Origin: Halorubrum halophilum
GTDB taxonomy: Archaea; Halobacteriota; Halobacteria; Halobacteriales; Haloferacaceae
Length of the DNA stretch: 64,000 bases
Assembly (NCBI RefSeq): GCF_000739595.1
Contig: NZ_BBJP01000006.1
Location: 90,738-154,737 of the forward strand
Reading direction: 5' to 3'
A program made the position numbers and the translations under genes. The notes under the pieces are model-generated. The model saw only the letters and a program-made list of their open reading frames with translations, was not told the DNA's origin and did no database searches. Within the stretch, counting starts at the first letter, position 1, and every line of letters begins with the position of its first letter. Positions 23,857 to 32,305 of this stretch are shown here, piece by piece.

Positions 23857-25218
23857 CTACTCCGCGGTCGCCGCGATCGCGTCCGCGATGACCTCGGTCC
23901 CGACCTCCGCCTGCCGTTGCGTCAAGACGAGCGGCGGCAGCAGCCGCACGACGTTCCCGTACTGGCCCGCTGTCCAGACGAGGACGCCGTGCTCGTAGCA
24001 GTACTCCTGGATGGCGTCGACGCGGTCGTCGTCCGGGTCGCCGTTCGCGTCGACGAACTCGGCACCGACGAACAGTCCCTTGCCGCGGACCTGGCCGAGC
24101 CCCGGATCGCCCTCGCCAGCGTCGCGGAGGCGGTCGCGGATCCACGCGCCGACCTCCGTCGCGTGGTCGAGCAGGTCGTGCGACTCGATGTACTCGATCG
24201 CGCGCAGCCCGCCGACCATCGCGGGGACGTGGCCCCGGTAGGTGCCCGCGTGGTCGCCCGGCCCCCACGTGTCGAGGTCCTCGTGGTACATCGTCCCCGA
24301 CAGCGGCTGCCCGTTGCCGCCGAGCGCCTTCGCGGTCGTCATCACGTCGGGCGTCACGTCGTAGTGGTCCGACGCCCACCACTCGCCGGTGCGTCCCATG
24401 CCGACCTGAATCTCGTCGAACACCAGCGGGAGGTCGTTCTCGTCAGCGATCTCGCGGAGTCCCGAGAGGAATCCCTCCGGCGGGACGACGACGCCGCCCT
24501 CGCCCTGGATGGGCTCGACGAAGATGCCGGCCGGGTCCGTGAGGCCCCCGTACGGCTCCTCGACGATCGCTCTGACCTCCTCGAGCGCGCGGTCGACCGA
24601 CTCCTCAGGGCTCCGGCCCTCCCGGAACGGGTACGGGAACGGCGCGTGCACCACGTCGGGGAGCAGCGGCGCGTACGGCTTCTTGAACTTCTTGTTGGAC
24701 GTGATGCTCATCGCGCCGGCCGTCGCCCCGTGGTAGGAGTTCCGGAACGCGAGCAGCCCGTTGCCGCCCGTGTTGTACTTCGCGAGCTTGATCGACGCCT
24801 CGATCGCGTCGCTGCCGGTGGGACCGCCGAAGACGAATCGGCTGTTGCCGGCGAGACTCCCGGGCGCGATCTCGTCGAGCTTGTCGATGAGGTCGAGGCG
24901 CGGTTCCGTCGGGAAGTCGACGGTGTGCGTGAGCTTGTCGATCTGTTCGTGGACGCCCTCGTTGACGTAGGGATTCGCGTGGCCGACGTTGTACACGCCG
25001 ATGCCGGCGAAGAAATCGAGGAACAGGTTTCCGTCCGCGTCCTTCAGGGTCGCACCGCGTCCCTCTTCGAACGCGAGCGGGATGTCGTTCGGGTACGCCA
25101 CCGCGCTACTGTCGATCGCCTCCTGTCTGTCGAGGAGGCGCCGCGAGTTCGGACCGGGGACTTGGTCGACGTTCGGTTCCTCCGCGAAGTGCAGTTCGTG
25201 GATCGGCGGTCCCGCCAT
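23857..25218 (-). CDS. Class III aminotransferase (PLP)
   Basis: A 453-residue pyridoxal-phosphate enzyme. The start is taken at the ATG at 25218 (MAGPPIHELHF), 17 residues inside the longest frame. Motifs: VFGGPTGSDAIEASIKLAK (PLP phosphate site), FVEPIQGEGGVVVP, FDEIQVGMGRTGEWWA and TTAKALGGNGQPLSG, the last with the Schiff-base lysine. It belongs to the 4-aminobutyrate/acetylornithine/diaminobutyrate group; haloarchaeal copies are annotated as aspartate aminotransferase family and the substrate is not certain. It is the last normal gene before the tRNA-Leu island. Confidence 0.9.
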   Translation of the reverse strand: MAGPPIHELHFAEEPNVDQVPGPNSRRLLDRQEAIDSSAVAYPNDIPLAFEEGRGATLKDADGNLFLDFFAGIGVYNVGHANPYVNEGVHEQIDKLTHTVDFPTEPRLDLIDKLDEIAPGSLAGNSRFVFGGPTGSDAIEASIKLAKYNTGGNGLLAFRNSYHGATAGAMSITSNKKFKKPYAPLLPDVVHAPFPYPFREGRSPEESVDRALEEVRAIVEEPYGGLTDPAGIFVEPIQGEGGVVVPPEGFLSGLREIADENDLPLVFDEIQVGMGRTGEWWASDHYDVTPDVMTTAKALGGNGQPLSGTMYHEDLDTWGPGDHAGTYRGHVPAMVGGLRAIEYIESHDLLDHATEVGAWIRDRLRDAGEGDPGLGQVRGKGLFVGAEFVDANGDPDDDRVDAIQEYCYEHGVLVWTAGQYGNVVRLLPPLVLTQRQAEVGTEVIADAIAATAE

Positions 25219-25545
25219 AGCCCAACCGATACGACACGCCCACATATGGTTGGTGCAACCAGCAATCAATGACAGTGTATACAGAATCCGTTTTCGATCG
25301 TCGTGGCTTCGACCCGCTCTGTACCGGAGAAGGTCCGAAGTCGTGCACGCTCCGCTCGTTGCGCGCGAGTTCCAGGGTTCGAATCCTCAAGACGCATTTG
25401 CGGCTCACGAGTTGTTCGCCGCAAAGTGCGCGGGACCGGATTCGAACCGAGGCGAGAAATGCTCGCTCACTCCGTTCGCTGCGCCTTTCTCGCTGGGCTC
25501 AAATCCGCTCCTGCTCCCTCGCTCAGTCGCTACGCTCCTTCGCTC
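25219..25545. other. Left flank of the tRNA-Leu island
   Basis: Gene-free. At 25425-25449 there is a 25-bp copy of the tRNA-Leu 3' end (AGTGCGCGGGACCGGATTCGAACCG), 121 bp left of the main attachment copy. It may be an older or secondary attachment scar. A separate T-arm-like GGGTTCGAATCCT lies at about 25375-25387 but no full tRNA folds around it. Confidence 0.5.
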
Positions 25546-25601
25546 AGTGCGCGGGACCGGATTCGAACCGGCGGACCCCTACGGGATAGCGTCCTAAGCG
25601 C
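25546..25601 (-). repeat. attL: 56-bp duplicate of the tRNA-Leu 3' half
   Basis: 55 of 56 bases match 40350-40405, which covers the 3' end of tRNA-Leu through the anticodon loop. The only difference is C versus T in the T-loop. It is not a complete tRNA: similarity stops inside the anticodon stem. This is the displaced half expected at the distal end of an element integrated into a tRNA gene. Confidence 0.92.
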
Positions 25602-26097
25602 CAGAGTGCCTTCGGCACTCTACAGCCCCGTAACATGCTCTCAAAACACCGTTTTCCTCTGTCTACCGGATCAAATGGCCGGCTTACTTATAAAGATTCA
25701 CCGGGATAGCGTTAGGCGCTAATCACGTTGGTTTAAATATCACTCCAAGATCTCGCGAGAGGCTGGATTCCGTATTGGAGTTGCGAGACCACTTGATGTG
25801 GATGACTATCTGGCTGGACCCCGGAAGGGAGTGGAGGAGGACGACGGACACCCACCGCTGTTAACTACCAGTCAACAGCAACCTGCTTGAACGACTCTTC
25901 GGCGTAACAGAGCGCGAATGTGATACAAACCGAGGCTGGTCTATGGAAGAGGATGATTGGTCAGTACGGGGGTGATGTGACCGCAAAGGAAACCGATATT
26001 GCGTAGAACCACCCGGTTAGCATGGCAATCGCGAGCGACTATTTTAACACCATCTATAGGTAAATTAATAATATATCTTTATCTAATTGTGTGAGAC
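25602..26097. other. Gene-free left end of the island
   Basis: It starts with a perfect hairpin at 25603-25621 (arms AGAGTGCC/GGCACTCT, 3-nt loop) against attL. A further partial copy of the tRNA anticodon-stem sequence is seen at 25702-25721 (CGGGATAGCGTTAGGCGCT). Around 25868-25975 both strands stay open for about 35 codons with coding-like content, perhaps a transposase relic; neither frame has a start I can support. From 26040 the DNA becomes very AT-rich with TATA-like runs before the next gene. Confidence 0.4.
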
Positions 26098-26730
26098 ATG
26101 TTTACTATGCCCATCTTTGGAAGTACTGAGCCCGGTGCTGATGTGTTTCATAAATGCCCCGAATGTGGAGAGGATAAAATATACTCAAAGACAGAAGGGA
26201 TATTTAGCAAAACCGAGTATATATGTGATTCTTGTGGGCATAAACCAGCTAAAAGCGAAATAAGAAAATCATTTAGTGAATTACATGAAGAAAATAAAAA
26301 TGAATCTACTGAATTGTTCGGAATTGAGTTAGATGGACCTAGTGAAAAATTGGACAAGATAACAGATACAGAACTAAGACAAGAAGTAAAGGATAGACAA
26401 CAAGAAGGCTGGGAGGTCGAACAGATTACCGATTCCGGCGAAAAAGTAATAATGACTACTACTGAGGGAGGCTCAATTGGAGGACACGCTCTTACTGGTG
26501 TTCTAACTGGCTTATGGACTTTTGGTGCTGGAAATGTGGCATATAACAAATTATCCAAGAAGAAGAACAAAGAACGGATTGTGTTGCGTCCTGATGCGGA
26601 TCAGGCCTCCACAGATAATAACGAAGACCCTATTGAACTCATCCGCGAGCTGAAAGAGCTTAATGAGGAAGGCGTGATTACTGATTCAGAATTCGAAAAG
26701 AAGAAGGAAAAAATATTAAATGAAATATGA
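26098..26730 (+). CDS. Zinc-ribbon and SHOCT domain protein
   Basis: A 210-residue protein in AT-rich DNA. The N-terminus has two CxxC pairs (CPECGEDK, then CDSCGHK, about residues 18-50), a zinc ribbon. The middle has a charged helical region and a Gly-rich hydrophobic stretch (GGSIGGHALTGVLTGLW) that may be membrane-associating. The C-terminus fits a SHOCT domain: IELIRELKELNEEGVITDSEFEKKK. SHOCT is a short oligomerisation domain common in mobile elements. An in-frame ATG at 26107 is an alternative start. Function unknown. Confidence 0.75.
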   Translation: MFTMPIFGSTEPGADVFHKCPECGEDKIYSKTEGIFSKTEYICDSCGHKPAKSEIRKSFSELHEENKNESTELFGIELDGPSEKLDKITDTELRQEVKDRQQEGWEVEQITDSGEKVIMTTTEGGSIGGHALTGVLTGLWTFGAGNVAYNKLSKKKNKERIVLRPDADQASTDNNEDPIELIRELKELNEEGVITDSEFEKKKEKILNEI

Positions 26731-26864
26731 TATATCAGGCTTCCCACTAAAATGTGAGTTGTTCATCGCGGACAGCACTTGCGGGTGGTTCTATCATATT
26801 CTCGGCCTATCCCGAATCGCTCAATACAGTTGATCTACTGGAAGTGTTGTTCTACCTACATTTA

Positions 26865-27431
26865 TCAGCTATAATAGAAGAAAACTGTTGCTACCATACC
26901 TAAAGATGCGAAAATCACTCCCAAACCGATAGTGAACCGCTTCTGTGCTTTCCGAATTAAATCGAAATTGTCGTCTGACCACTCAAAATAGACTACCATC
27001 ATCACTTTTTGATATTCAGTCGCATCAAATCCGTCCCTGATAGCGGTTCGTGGATTTTCGCTATTGGGTCCAAATGTCATTGAAGACAGGGTGAAGTATC
27101 CATGGAGGAATATAGTAGCCGAAACTAGGAGTAACACGAAAGGAAAGAAAATCAAAGTTGGTTCTGTTGTCATGCTAAATTGGTTTGATCCAAACTGGTA
27201 TATCGCGACATAGAACGATCCTAGCAGTAGAATAATTTTTAACATCTCAATTGATTCACCCCGGAGTATCTGAGCTTCTTCAAGCGCTCTTTCAAAATTA
27301 CTGATGGCCTGTTTATACAATTGATCCCAAAATTCTGAGTCATCTATCTCCGTATTAAGTCCCTCAATACTCATCTTCTCGTCATTGTTTTGACTGAGAA
27401 ATTCCTCGAAATCACGCATATCTGTGGACAA
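26865..27431 (-). CDS. Three-helix membrane protein of the island
   Basis: A 188-residue AT-rich gene. The N-terminal 65 residues are acidic and helical. Membrane segments lie at about 67-84, 92-115 and 167-187, with a soluble loop between the second and third. A start at the second Met (residue 5) is possible. No family recognised. Small multi-helix membrane proteins next to restriction-type genes sometimes act as membrane effectors of antiviral systems, but no sensor partner is adjacent, so that is only a possibility. Confidence 0.65.
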   Translation of the reverse strand: MSTDMRDFEEFLSQNNDEKMSIEGLNTEIDDSEFWDQLYKQAISNFERALEEAQILRGESIEMLKIILLLGSFYVAIYQFGSNQFSMTTEPTLIFFPFVLLLVSATIFLHGYFTLSSMTFGPNSENPRTAIRDGFDATEYQKVMMVVYFEWSDDNFDLIRKAQKRFTIGLGVIFASLGMVATVFFYYS

Positions 27432-27742
27432 AATAGGAGGATAGAAAAAACGTAGGTTCGATTAACTGTCCCAGCTTGATCAAGATGGTCTCCTCTGATA
27501 TATTAGCACATCTACCTAACAGGTGATTCAGGACAGACCAACCGCAACAAACGGAATCGCTGTGCTGCACTTATCCTGTGTATCTAGCACGCTATTCCTG
27601 CCAAGATTTGAGAATTTCAACAAAACACTTCTTCAATTCTCTACGTCCCTAACTAACAATATTAGACCCTAGAAGGTGCAGGCGCTACGGCACCACAACC
27701 GTCTCCGCTCTACATTTTGTTAGCCGATCTGATCGACGACTG
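27432..27742. other. Intergenic gap with diverged repeat copy
   Basis: 311 bp without a gene. The only notable structure is a copy (27656-27710) of a 55-bp repeat also present at 30638-30691. Confidence 0.5.
27656..27710 (+). repeat. 55-bp dispersed repeat, copy 1
   Basis: Begins ACAATATTAGACCC, then GAAGGTG and GCTACGGCACCACAACCG. About 80 percent identical by eye to 30638-30691, with one gap. It lies downstream of the C2H2-protein gene. Confidence 0.7.
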
Positions 27743-28603
27743 CTAATAGTCGAACTCTTTGGGGAGTTCACCCTCTGCCCTCTCGTCGTCGAGAAGATCG
27801 GCTCCGTCACGGAGGAAAACAATAAAATTGGGAATCTCTCCCTGCCAATCTTCTCGACTGGCAGTCCTTTCTAACGCGGCTGCGAGATCCAAGGCTTCAT
27901 CAGCAGAGTAGAGCGCAGACTTACCTCGGCAAGCAATCATGATCCCATCCTTCCTGACTGTGGATGACACCCGTTGTCCGGCTTCTCCATCGTACCCTCG
28001 TCCCAAGAGCGCCGAGAACAACTTCTGGTCCGTTGGCGCAGTTCGGAGCGGGCGCGTTGGATTGTCAACACCGAGAAGGTGCTTGCGGAGACGGTGAGCC
28101 GTCACCATATCGTCCTTAGCGACGAACTCAGCAACCAGAGTGTAGACGGCCCGAGCTGGAACCATCATCCTGTCCTCAACTAGATTGATGTCTTCACTTC
28201 CATCGATGACGCTTGTTATGTTACCCTGCTCGTCAACTTCCACGCGCGGGAAGTCGTCGATAGTGTGATGCTCGCCAGCACTCTCTGGATGATTCTTTCG
28301 ACCAGCTGTCTGACCGAGGTGGATCATCACTCCTTGCTCGCCAACAAATGTCTGATTACAGTACGGACATAACCGAGCGTACTTCTCGTTATCGCGCTCT
28401 TCAGGATAGTCCATCTCAACTTCGCGCGCCCCTACGGTTTCGAGATCTTCGAACGAGATGTCTGGTGGAACCTCACCTCGTGGTCCGTGACCGTCCCCGC
28501 TCGAACGATTGACGTGAAGATTCACGCCTCTCGCCAGCGGCGTTGCGTCACACCCTTCGACCGGACAGCGCACGGTGCGCTCGTCGTTCTGGTGGTTCGT
28601 CAT
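27743..28603 (-). CDS. C2H2-type zinc-finger protein
   Basis: A 286-residue protein; I use the ATG at 28603, which overlaps the stop of the upstream small gene as ATGA, rather than an in-frame start 9 codons earlier. Two finger-like motifs are visible: CPVEGCDATPLARGVNLHVN (C-x4-C, His pairs, about residues 12-30) and CPYCNQTFVGEQGVMIHLGQ (C2H2, about 78-105). The central part (about 150-250) is helical and may be a DNA-binding or effector module. Less AT-rich than the surrounding island, so possibly of different origin. Role unknown. Confidence 0.7.
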   Translation of the reverse strand: MTNHQNDERTVRCPVEGCDATPLARGVNLHVNRSSGDGHGPRGEVPPDISFEDLETVGAREVEMDYPEERDNEKYARLCPYCNQTFVGEQGVMIHLGQTAGRKNHPESAGEHHTIDDFPRVEVDEQGNITSVIDGSEDINLVEDRMMVPARAVYTLVAEFVAKDDMVTAHRLRKHLLGVDNPTRPLRTAPTDQKLFSALLGRGYDGEAGQRVSSTVRKDGIMIACRGKSALYSADEALDLAAALERTASREDWQGEIPNFIVFLRDGADLLDDERAEGELPKEFDY

Positions 28604-28938
28604 CGATCCACCTCGAAGTAGGCGAAGCAAGCAAATCCGGAAACCCGGAAGGGCGGGGAGTCCTTACACTCTACAGTAGCATGTAGAACCGCATGGGCAC
28701 CGGCTCTAGCAACTTCGACCACCTGCTGGCAGTCATAATTGTTGTTGTAGCTGCTGGCCTTACACTCGCACTCAGCCGGAATGAGAACCTCTCGACGATC
28801 TACGATGTTCTCTAAAACGCTCTTTGCCCTATCTGCGCTGAAATTCAGTACCTCAACGATGCTCTTATCTGCCGGAGAGTTGTGTTCTTGCATGGCTTTC
28901 TGGTAACCCGGAAGGTCGCCCGTCCGGTGTTCTAGCAC
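28600..28938 (-). CDS. Small hypothetical protein coupled to the zinc-finger gene
   Basis: 112 residues from the ATG at 28938, or 97 from the ATG at 28893 (MQEHNSPADKS), which I find equally likely. Contains four cysteines (CECKASS, CQQVVEVARAG, VECKDSP) and ends in FACFAYFEVDR. It overlaps the downstream zinc-finger gene by 4 bp, implying translational coupling. Not a recognised family. It is divergent from the winged-helix gene at 29067. Confidence 0.6.
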   Translation of the reverse strand: MLEHRTGDLPGYQKAMQEHNSPADKSIVEVLNFSADRAKSVLENIVDRREVLIPAECECKASSYNNNYDCQQVVEVARAGAHAVLHATVECKDSPPFRVSGFACFAYFEVDR

Positions 28939-29066
28939 CGGGCGTTTCTACGCCGCAACGCCCCGAGAGACGGGCAACCTTCTACCAGTAACTTCGTAGT
29001 TATTGGTGATAAGTCTTTTCCACTAACCTCGAAGTCAGAGGGACTATACTTTGTCCTCTCAGACAC

Positions 29067-29306
29067 ATGCGCATGAAGAAGGAACGGGATGATAGCGGCC
29101 AGTATACGGAACAGATTACGCTTGATAGCGTGATGTCTGTATTCGACCGCGTCGAGGTACCGGTACTGACCGCCAACGAGGTGGCCGACGAGTTGGACTG
29201 TTCCAGACCAAGTGCATACAACAAACTGGAAGTTCTTGTCGAACAGGGAGAGATACACAAAAAGAAGGTCGGAGCAAGAGCTGTGGTCTACATCTCGGTG
29301 GAATAG
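29067..29306 (+). CDS. Winged-helix DNA-binding protein
   Basis: A 79-residue protein. Residues about 25-78 form a winged helix: VLTANEVADELDCSRPSAYNKLEVLVEQG, then KKVGARAVVYISVE as wing strands. The helix-turn-helix resembles MarR/ArsR-like stand-alone regulators common in haloarchaeal mobile DNA. It is divergent from the 28600-28938/zinc-finger pair, so it may regulate that pair through the shared 128-bp region. Confidence 0.75.
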   Translation: MRMKKERDDSGQYTEQITLDSVMSVFDRVEVPVLTANEVADELDCSRPSAYNKLEVLVEQGEIHKKKVGARAVVYISVE

Positions 29307-29621
29307 GCGCAGGCGATCTCCACTTAGAATTTTAGAGAGCCCCAAATAGAATTACCCGGCCTTGGAAACACCTCGAAAAGACTCGTATCCGGTAGACTTA
29401 CATGTCCGGAGAATAGAAGTATAAATGAGCAGACTGCAGACCTCTAAAGTACCCATCGCTCAACTTACTTACCATCTTCCTACGGGTCGCTCGTCCGCCC
29501 CTAGCCAACGGTCTGTGAGTCGACAGAGTGGTGCACTTTTGCGGGTAACTCCAATACCCGGAGTTACGGGTTTCGCGTCGATAAGCCCGTGTAGTCGGGT
29601 CTGCTCGCCTCCAATGTCTCA
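29307..29621. other. Intergenic gap with a stem-loop
   Basis: 315 bp. A 23-nt stem-loop occurs at 29545-29567 (arms GTAACTCC/GGAGTTAC, 7-nt loop). A 66-codon frame at 29425-29625 ends in an ATGA overlap with the next gene but has no coding character I can support. Confidence 0.4.
29545..29567 (+). promoter_or_regulatory. Perfect 8-bp inverted repeat
   Basis: GTAACTCC and GGAGTTAC around a 7-bp loop, 55 bp before the start at 29622. Could be an operator for that gene or an RNA hairpin. Confidence 0.4.
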
Positions 29622-30371
29622 ATGAGTTCAAAACTCCCAAACCGTACGTCCACTAGCCAAAATAAAAAACAGCCAACGAGAGGCCATCCGTTCACGAACA
29701 GCGACGGGACTGAAGTTTCTATCATTCCGAGAGAACTCAGCCCACCAGTCACAAAAAATCACACCTATCTCGATCCAAAAGATGATTCATCCAATCAGGG
29801 TAATATTGCTGGCCGGCCGCCAAAATGGAAACGGCTGGAACTAACCAATCGCGGGATATTTAATGGAAAATGGTCGGACCAGACCATGAAGCGGAGTCAG
29901 GATGACTGGTACTTTTGTCGAAATGTGGCCTGTCAGGTCGGTTTGTCAAAGAGAGCAAAAGAAACAGTATGGCAAATCTTCAGCCGTCTTGATATGCGGT
30001 CTTACAAGAAATATGAAAGCCATCCAGAGTATCACTACACTATCCGACCAAGCAGGTCTGACGGACACCTGCCATCAATCACTCCTATTCAGACAACCTA
30101 TCACAAGCACTATCTAGTCATATTCTCCATCTGTGCGATTTTGTACAATCAGAACCGATCCGACCATCAACAAAAATACTACCCCGGAAAAGATTATGAA
30201 AGTAGAGATAGGTATGGCGTCCTTGGGCGCTTCGTTCGGAATCTTGTGGATGAGGATCTCAAAGACTGTAACAAACTACTCCAGCAGTTTTCTGAACAGG
30301 TCGGGTTCAGCAACGATCACATCCGTTCGTGCATGGAGAAACTACGTCAGGAATGTCCTCGACTAGAGTAG
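29622..30371 (+). CDS. Uncharacterised island protein, possibly cyclin-like fold
   Basis: A 249-residue basic protein, unlike the acidic host proteome. The first 80 residues look disordered and polar. The rest is helical: WYFCRNVACQVGLSKRAKETV, IFSRLDMRSYKKYES, HYLVIFSICAILYNQN and YGVLGRFVRNLVDEDLKD. The spacing of helices faintly recalls TFIIB-type cyclin repeats or the haloarchaeal RNA polymerase epsilon subunit. This is a weak resemblance and I make no functional claim. Codon use is AT-rich like the rest of the island. Confidence 0.6.
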   Translation: MSSKLPNRTSTSQNKKQPTRGHPFTNSDGTEVSIIPRELSPPVTKNHTYLDPKDDSSNQGNIAGRPPKWKRLELTNRGIFNGKWSDQTMKRSQDDWYFCRNVACQVGLSKRAKETVWQIFSRLDMRSYKKYESHPEYHYTIRPSRSDGHLPSITPIQTTYHKHYLVIFSICAILYNQNRSDHQQKYYPGKDYESRDRYGVLGRFVRNLVDEDLKDCNKLLQQFSEQVGFSNDHIRSCMEKLRQECPRLE

Positions 30372-30919
30372 GAAGTAGTACTGATTTTTGAGTCCTACTT
30401 AAAGGGTTGCCCCCCTATATAAAGTAATGTATATTAGTAAGAGTGGAGGGGTTGCAAAGTAGGAAATGTGTCTTGATTTCTAACACCAGAGATGGTCCTT
30501 CCCCGGAGCCACAAAGCCTTACGACATGACGGTATAGTCATGGACTCAATATCATAATCACCGCAGCGGCCTTCGAGGGCATAAACAGAATTTCAACAGA
30601 GCTAATTCATCCTATTCCGGGTGTCGTTGGTCTATTCACAATATTAGATCCGGGAAGGTGGGGGCGGCTACGGCACCGCGACCGCCTCTGCACCGCACCG
30701 CACTTGGTCGCGCTGACGACCGTTCCGGTGCGTTTCTGGCGGTCAGTCGTGACCATCAGTCCTAATCTTACCAATAGAGAGTCAACACCATATCTATCCC
30801 GCACCCTTCCGGGTTTTATCAGTAAATCAACCATGACTGTAGTCAAGATCGTTCAAGCGTAGCGGCGAGGCAAGGTTAAGCGAAGTAAGTAGTATGGGAA
30901 CTTGGCCTAGCGGCAACGG
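30372..30919. other. Gene-poor stretch with repeat copy 2
   Basis: 548 bp. It contains TATATAAAG near 30417 (strong TATA-like), imperfect inverted sequences CCTACTT...AAGTAGG around 30393-30462, repeat copy 2 at 30638-30691, and a CCCTTCCGGGTTTT motif at 30804-30817. An open frame at 30607-30846 (minus) overlaps the repeat and is not supported. Confidence 0.4.
30638..30691 (+). repeat. 55-bp dispersed repeat, copy 2
   Basis: Begins ACAATATTAGATCC, then GGAAGGTG and GCTACGGCACCGCGACCG. It aligns with 27656-27710 in the same orientation, about 3 kb apart. This copy is more GC-rich. Confidence 0.7.
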
Positions 30920-31057
30920 TTACTCGGTGAGTATATTATCTGCTTTTTCTCGGATTCGACCTGCTTCAACCCGAGCGGTTGGCTGGCGTGTTTCGTCGTT
31001 CTCTATCTCTCGCATTTTCGACTTGACGAAAGACAGCTGACGTGAACTGAGTTCCAT
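30920..31057 (-). CDS. Possible 45-residue small protein
   Basis: An ATG at 31057 opens a 45-codon frame with a well-formed hydrophilic sequence (MELSSRQLSFVKSKMREIE at the start, then a helical basic/acidic stretch, ending ADNILTE). The composition looks like a short coiled helix. The frame is short enough to occur by chance, but surrounding frames are heavily interrupted while this one reads like protein. A long hairpin lies 64 bp upstream. Confidence 0.4.
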   Translation of the reverse strand: MELSSRQLSFVKSKMREIENDETRQPTARVEAGRIREKADNILTE

Positions 31058-31121
31058 ACTGTTCTATCAATCTTGAAGTACTTCAACTTCAGCTTCAAGT
31101 CTTGCGGTAAATCACAAAACA

Positions 31122-31160
31122 CTCCCTGCGGGTAAGACACAGCGTCTTACCTACAGGGAG
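31122..31160. repeat. 17-bp inverted repeat (hairpin)
   Basis: Arms CTCCCTGCGGGTAAGAC (31122-31138) and GTCTTACCTACAGGGAG (31144-31160) pair at 15 of 17 positions around a 5-nt loop. It could be a bidirectional terminator, a regulatory hairpin, or an element end. Confidence 0.8.
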
Positions 31161-31163
31161 AAT

Positions 31164-31454
31164 TTGTTATTTATAAACGTAGAGGGAGAAGGCCCCTTCC
31201 GGGTTTTAGGACGAGTTTCAAACAAGAAGTTCAGACAATTGAGAAACCACAAGCGGGGACCCTTCCAGCGTTTAACAAGAAGCTCAGACGATTATTTGAA
31301 CTATTATAGTAAAACTGCAGATACGGCCATTACCCTCCCCGGCTCCTATCTCTACTTCCTCGACCTAAGTAGAGTTCGGCCCACGGATGCCCGGTGGACA
31401 ACCGTTTCCGTTGAATGGGATGTACTCATCTATACAGAAGAACCACAGACTTAA
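31164..31454 (+). CDS. Doubtful 96-residue island protein
   Basis: A TTG at 31164, 3 bp after the hairpin, opens a 96-codon frame. The product is basic at the centre (KKFRQLRNHKRGPFQRL) and ends with beta-like segments (SYLYFLDLSRV, TTVSVEWDVLIYTEE). The coding look is better in the last 50 residues; the true start could be internal. No family recognised. Confidence 0.4.
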   Translation: MLFINVEGEGPFRVLGRVSNKKFRQLRNHKRGPFQRLTRSSDDYLNYYSKTADTAITLPGSYLYFLDLSRVRPTDARWTTVSVEWDVLIYTEEPQT

Positions 31455-32124
31455 AATAGTTTTGATTATTGATAGAAGACTGTAGAAACGCTGTACATTG
31501 AGAGTATAACTCAGTTCAATTTCAGTATCTGTTTTGACTGAGTGCTGTTTTACAGCAATATATTCAGGCTCTAAACCGGGGGTTTGTGGCGTTCATATCG
31601 GCTCCGTTTGGCAAGTAAAACGCACTCAATCTGTGTGGTGAGATTAGTGTGGCTCGATTTTTCCAGTACTAATGGCTCGGATACAGTTACAGCATGGGTA
31701 GTACTCGTATACTCAGGTATTCTGAACGCGAGAGGGTTACGTACAGGCCGATCTTAGCGGACACGTCTGTGCATTTGAAACGGGAGCCATGGACGGAGAA
31801 AATGTGTATCTGTGAGTTTCAGATAGCCCTTCGGTTGGAACATCGTCGAGAATCTATACGCGCACAATTAGTAACCCCACCTACGTCACAGCGGCATTTT
31901 TGACAGAATTTCACCCCAAAAGTGGGCGTGAGGTGGAAAGGTAACGACCAGATGAAGTTAGCAATCAGACGTGTGGAACAACTGAGATTCTGTGCGAGAG
32001 GATCTATCGGCCCTGATAGACGTACGCCTAGCGTAGATCTGGTAGAGTGGCGTGACGGCGGCGCCTTCCGGGTTTGATAAAGCTAGTAGCCATAGCTGGT
32101 AATCCCGATTGAGTCATATTTAGA
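31455..32124. other. Gene-free, mostly AT-rich stretch
   Basis: About 670 bp. One motif GCCTTCCGGGTTT at 32063-32075 matches those at 30804 and 31194. A 69-codon frame at 31694-31903 lacks a plausible start and domain. I see no intact gene. Confidence 0.4.
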
Positions 32125-32305
32125 TTAGAGATCCTGCTCAGAAAAAATCAGCTGAGTGCTATGTTCTTCGAGCCATTGAGCGTGGTATTTGTCTTTAGGG
32201 TCATACTCAGCGACGAGCGATCAGAATACGTCGTCGTGATGCGCTTCACGAAGGTGGAAAGTTCATGAGCGAGATCGATACGCCCTTCTTTGAGAGATGG
32301 TTGGA
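32125..32305 (-). pseudogene. Relic of a degraded gene behind the PLD-helicase
   Basis: The minus strand reads as coding but is broken. One frame gives LKEGRIDLAHEL near 32250-32300. A -1 shift leads to FHLREAHHDDVF, an in-frame TGA, then SLVAEYDPKDKYHAQWLEEH and a stop at 32125. The fragment is the C-terminal end of some protein I do not recognise. The PLD-helicase gene ends directly upstream, so it may be a lost third gene of that cassette or an older gene cut by its insertion. Confidence 0.6.

Noticed and set aside
23917..25272. 451-codon open frame opposite the aminotransferase
   Set aside because: The minus-strand product has all PLP enzyme motifs, while this one has none.
25375..25387. 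T-arm-like GGGTTCGAATCCT suggesting a tRNA
   Set aside because: No acceptor, D or anticodon arms could be folded around it.
28932..29345. 137-codon frame on the minus strand
   Set aside because: It covers the winged-helix gene at 29067 in antisense and contains no domain.
29425..29625. 66-codon frame ending in ATGA overlap with 29622
   Set aside because: Ser/Pro/Arg-rich composition and overlap with an inverted repeat; coding potential not convincing.
31694..31903. 69-codon frame in the island
   Set aside because: No family, weak start, isolated; left as noncoding.
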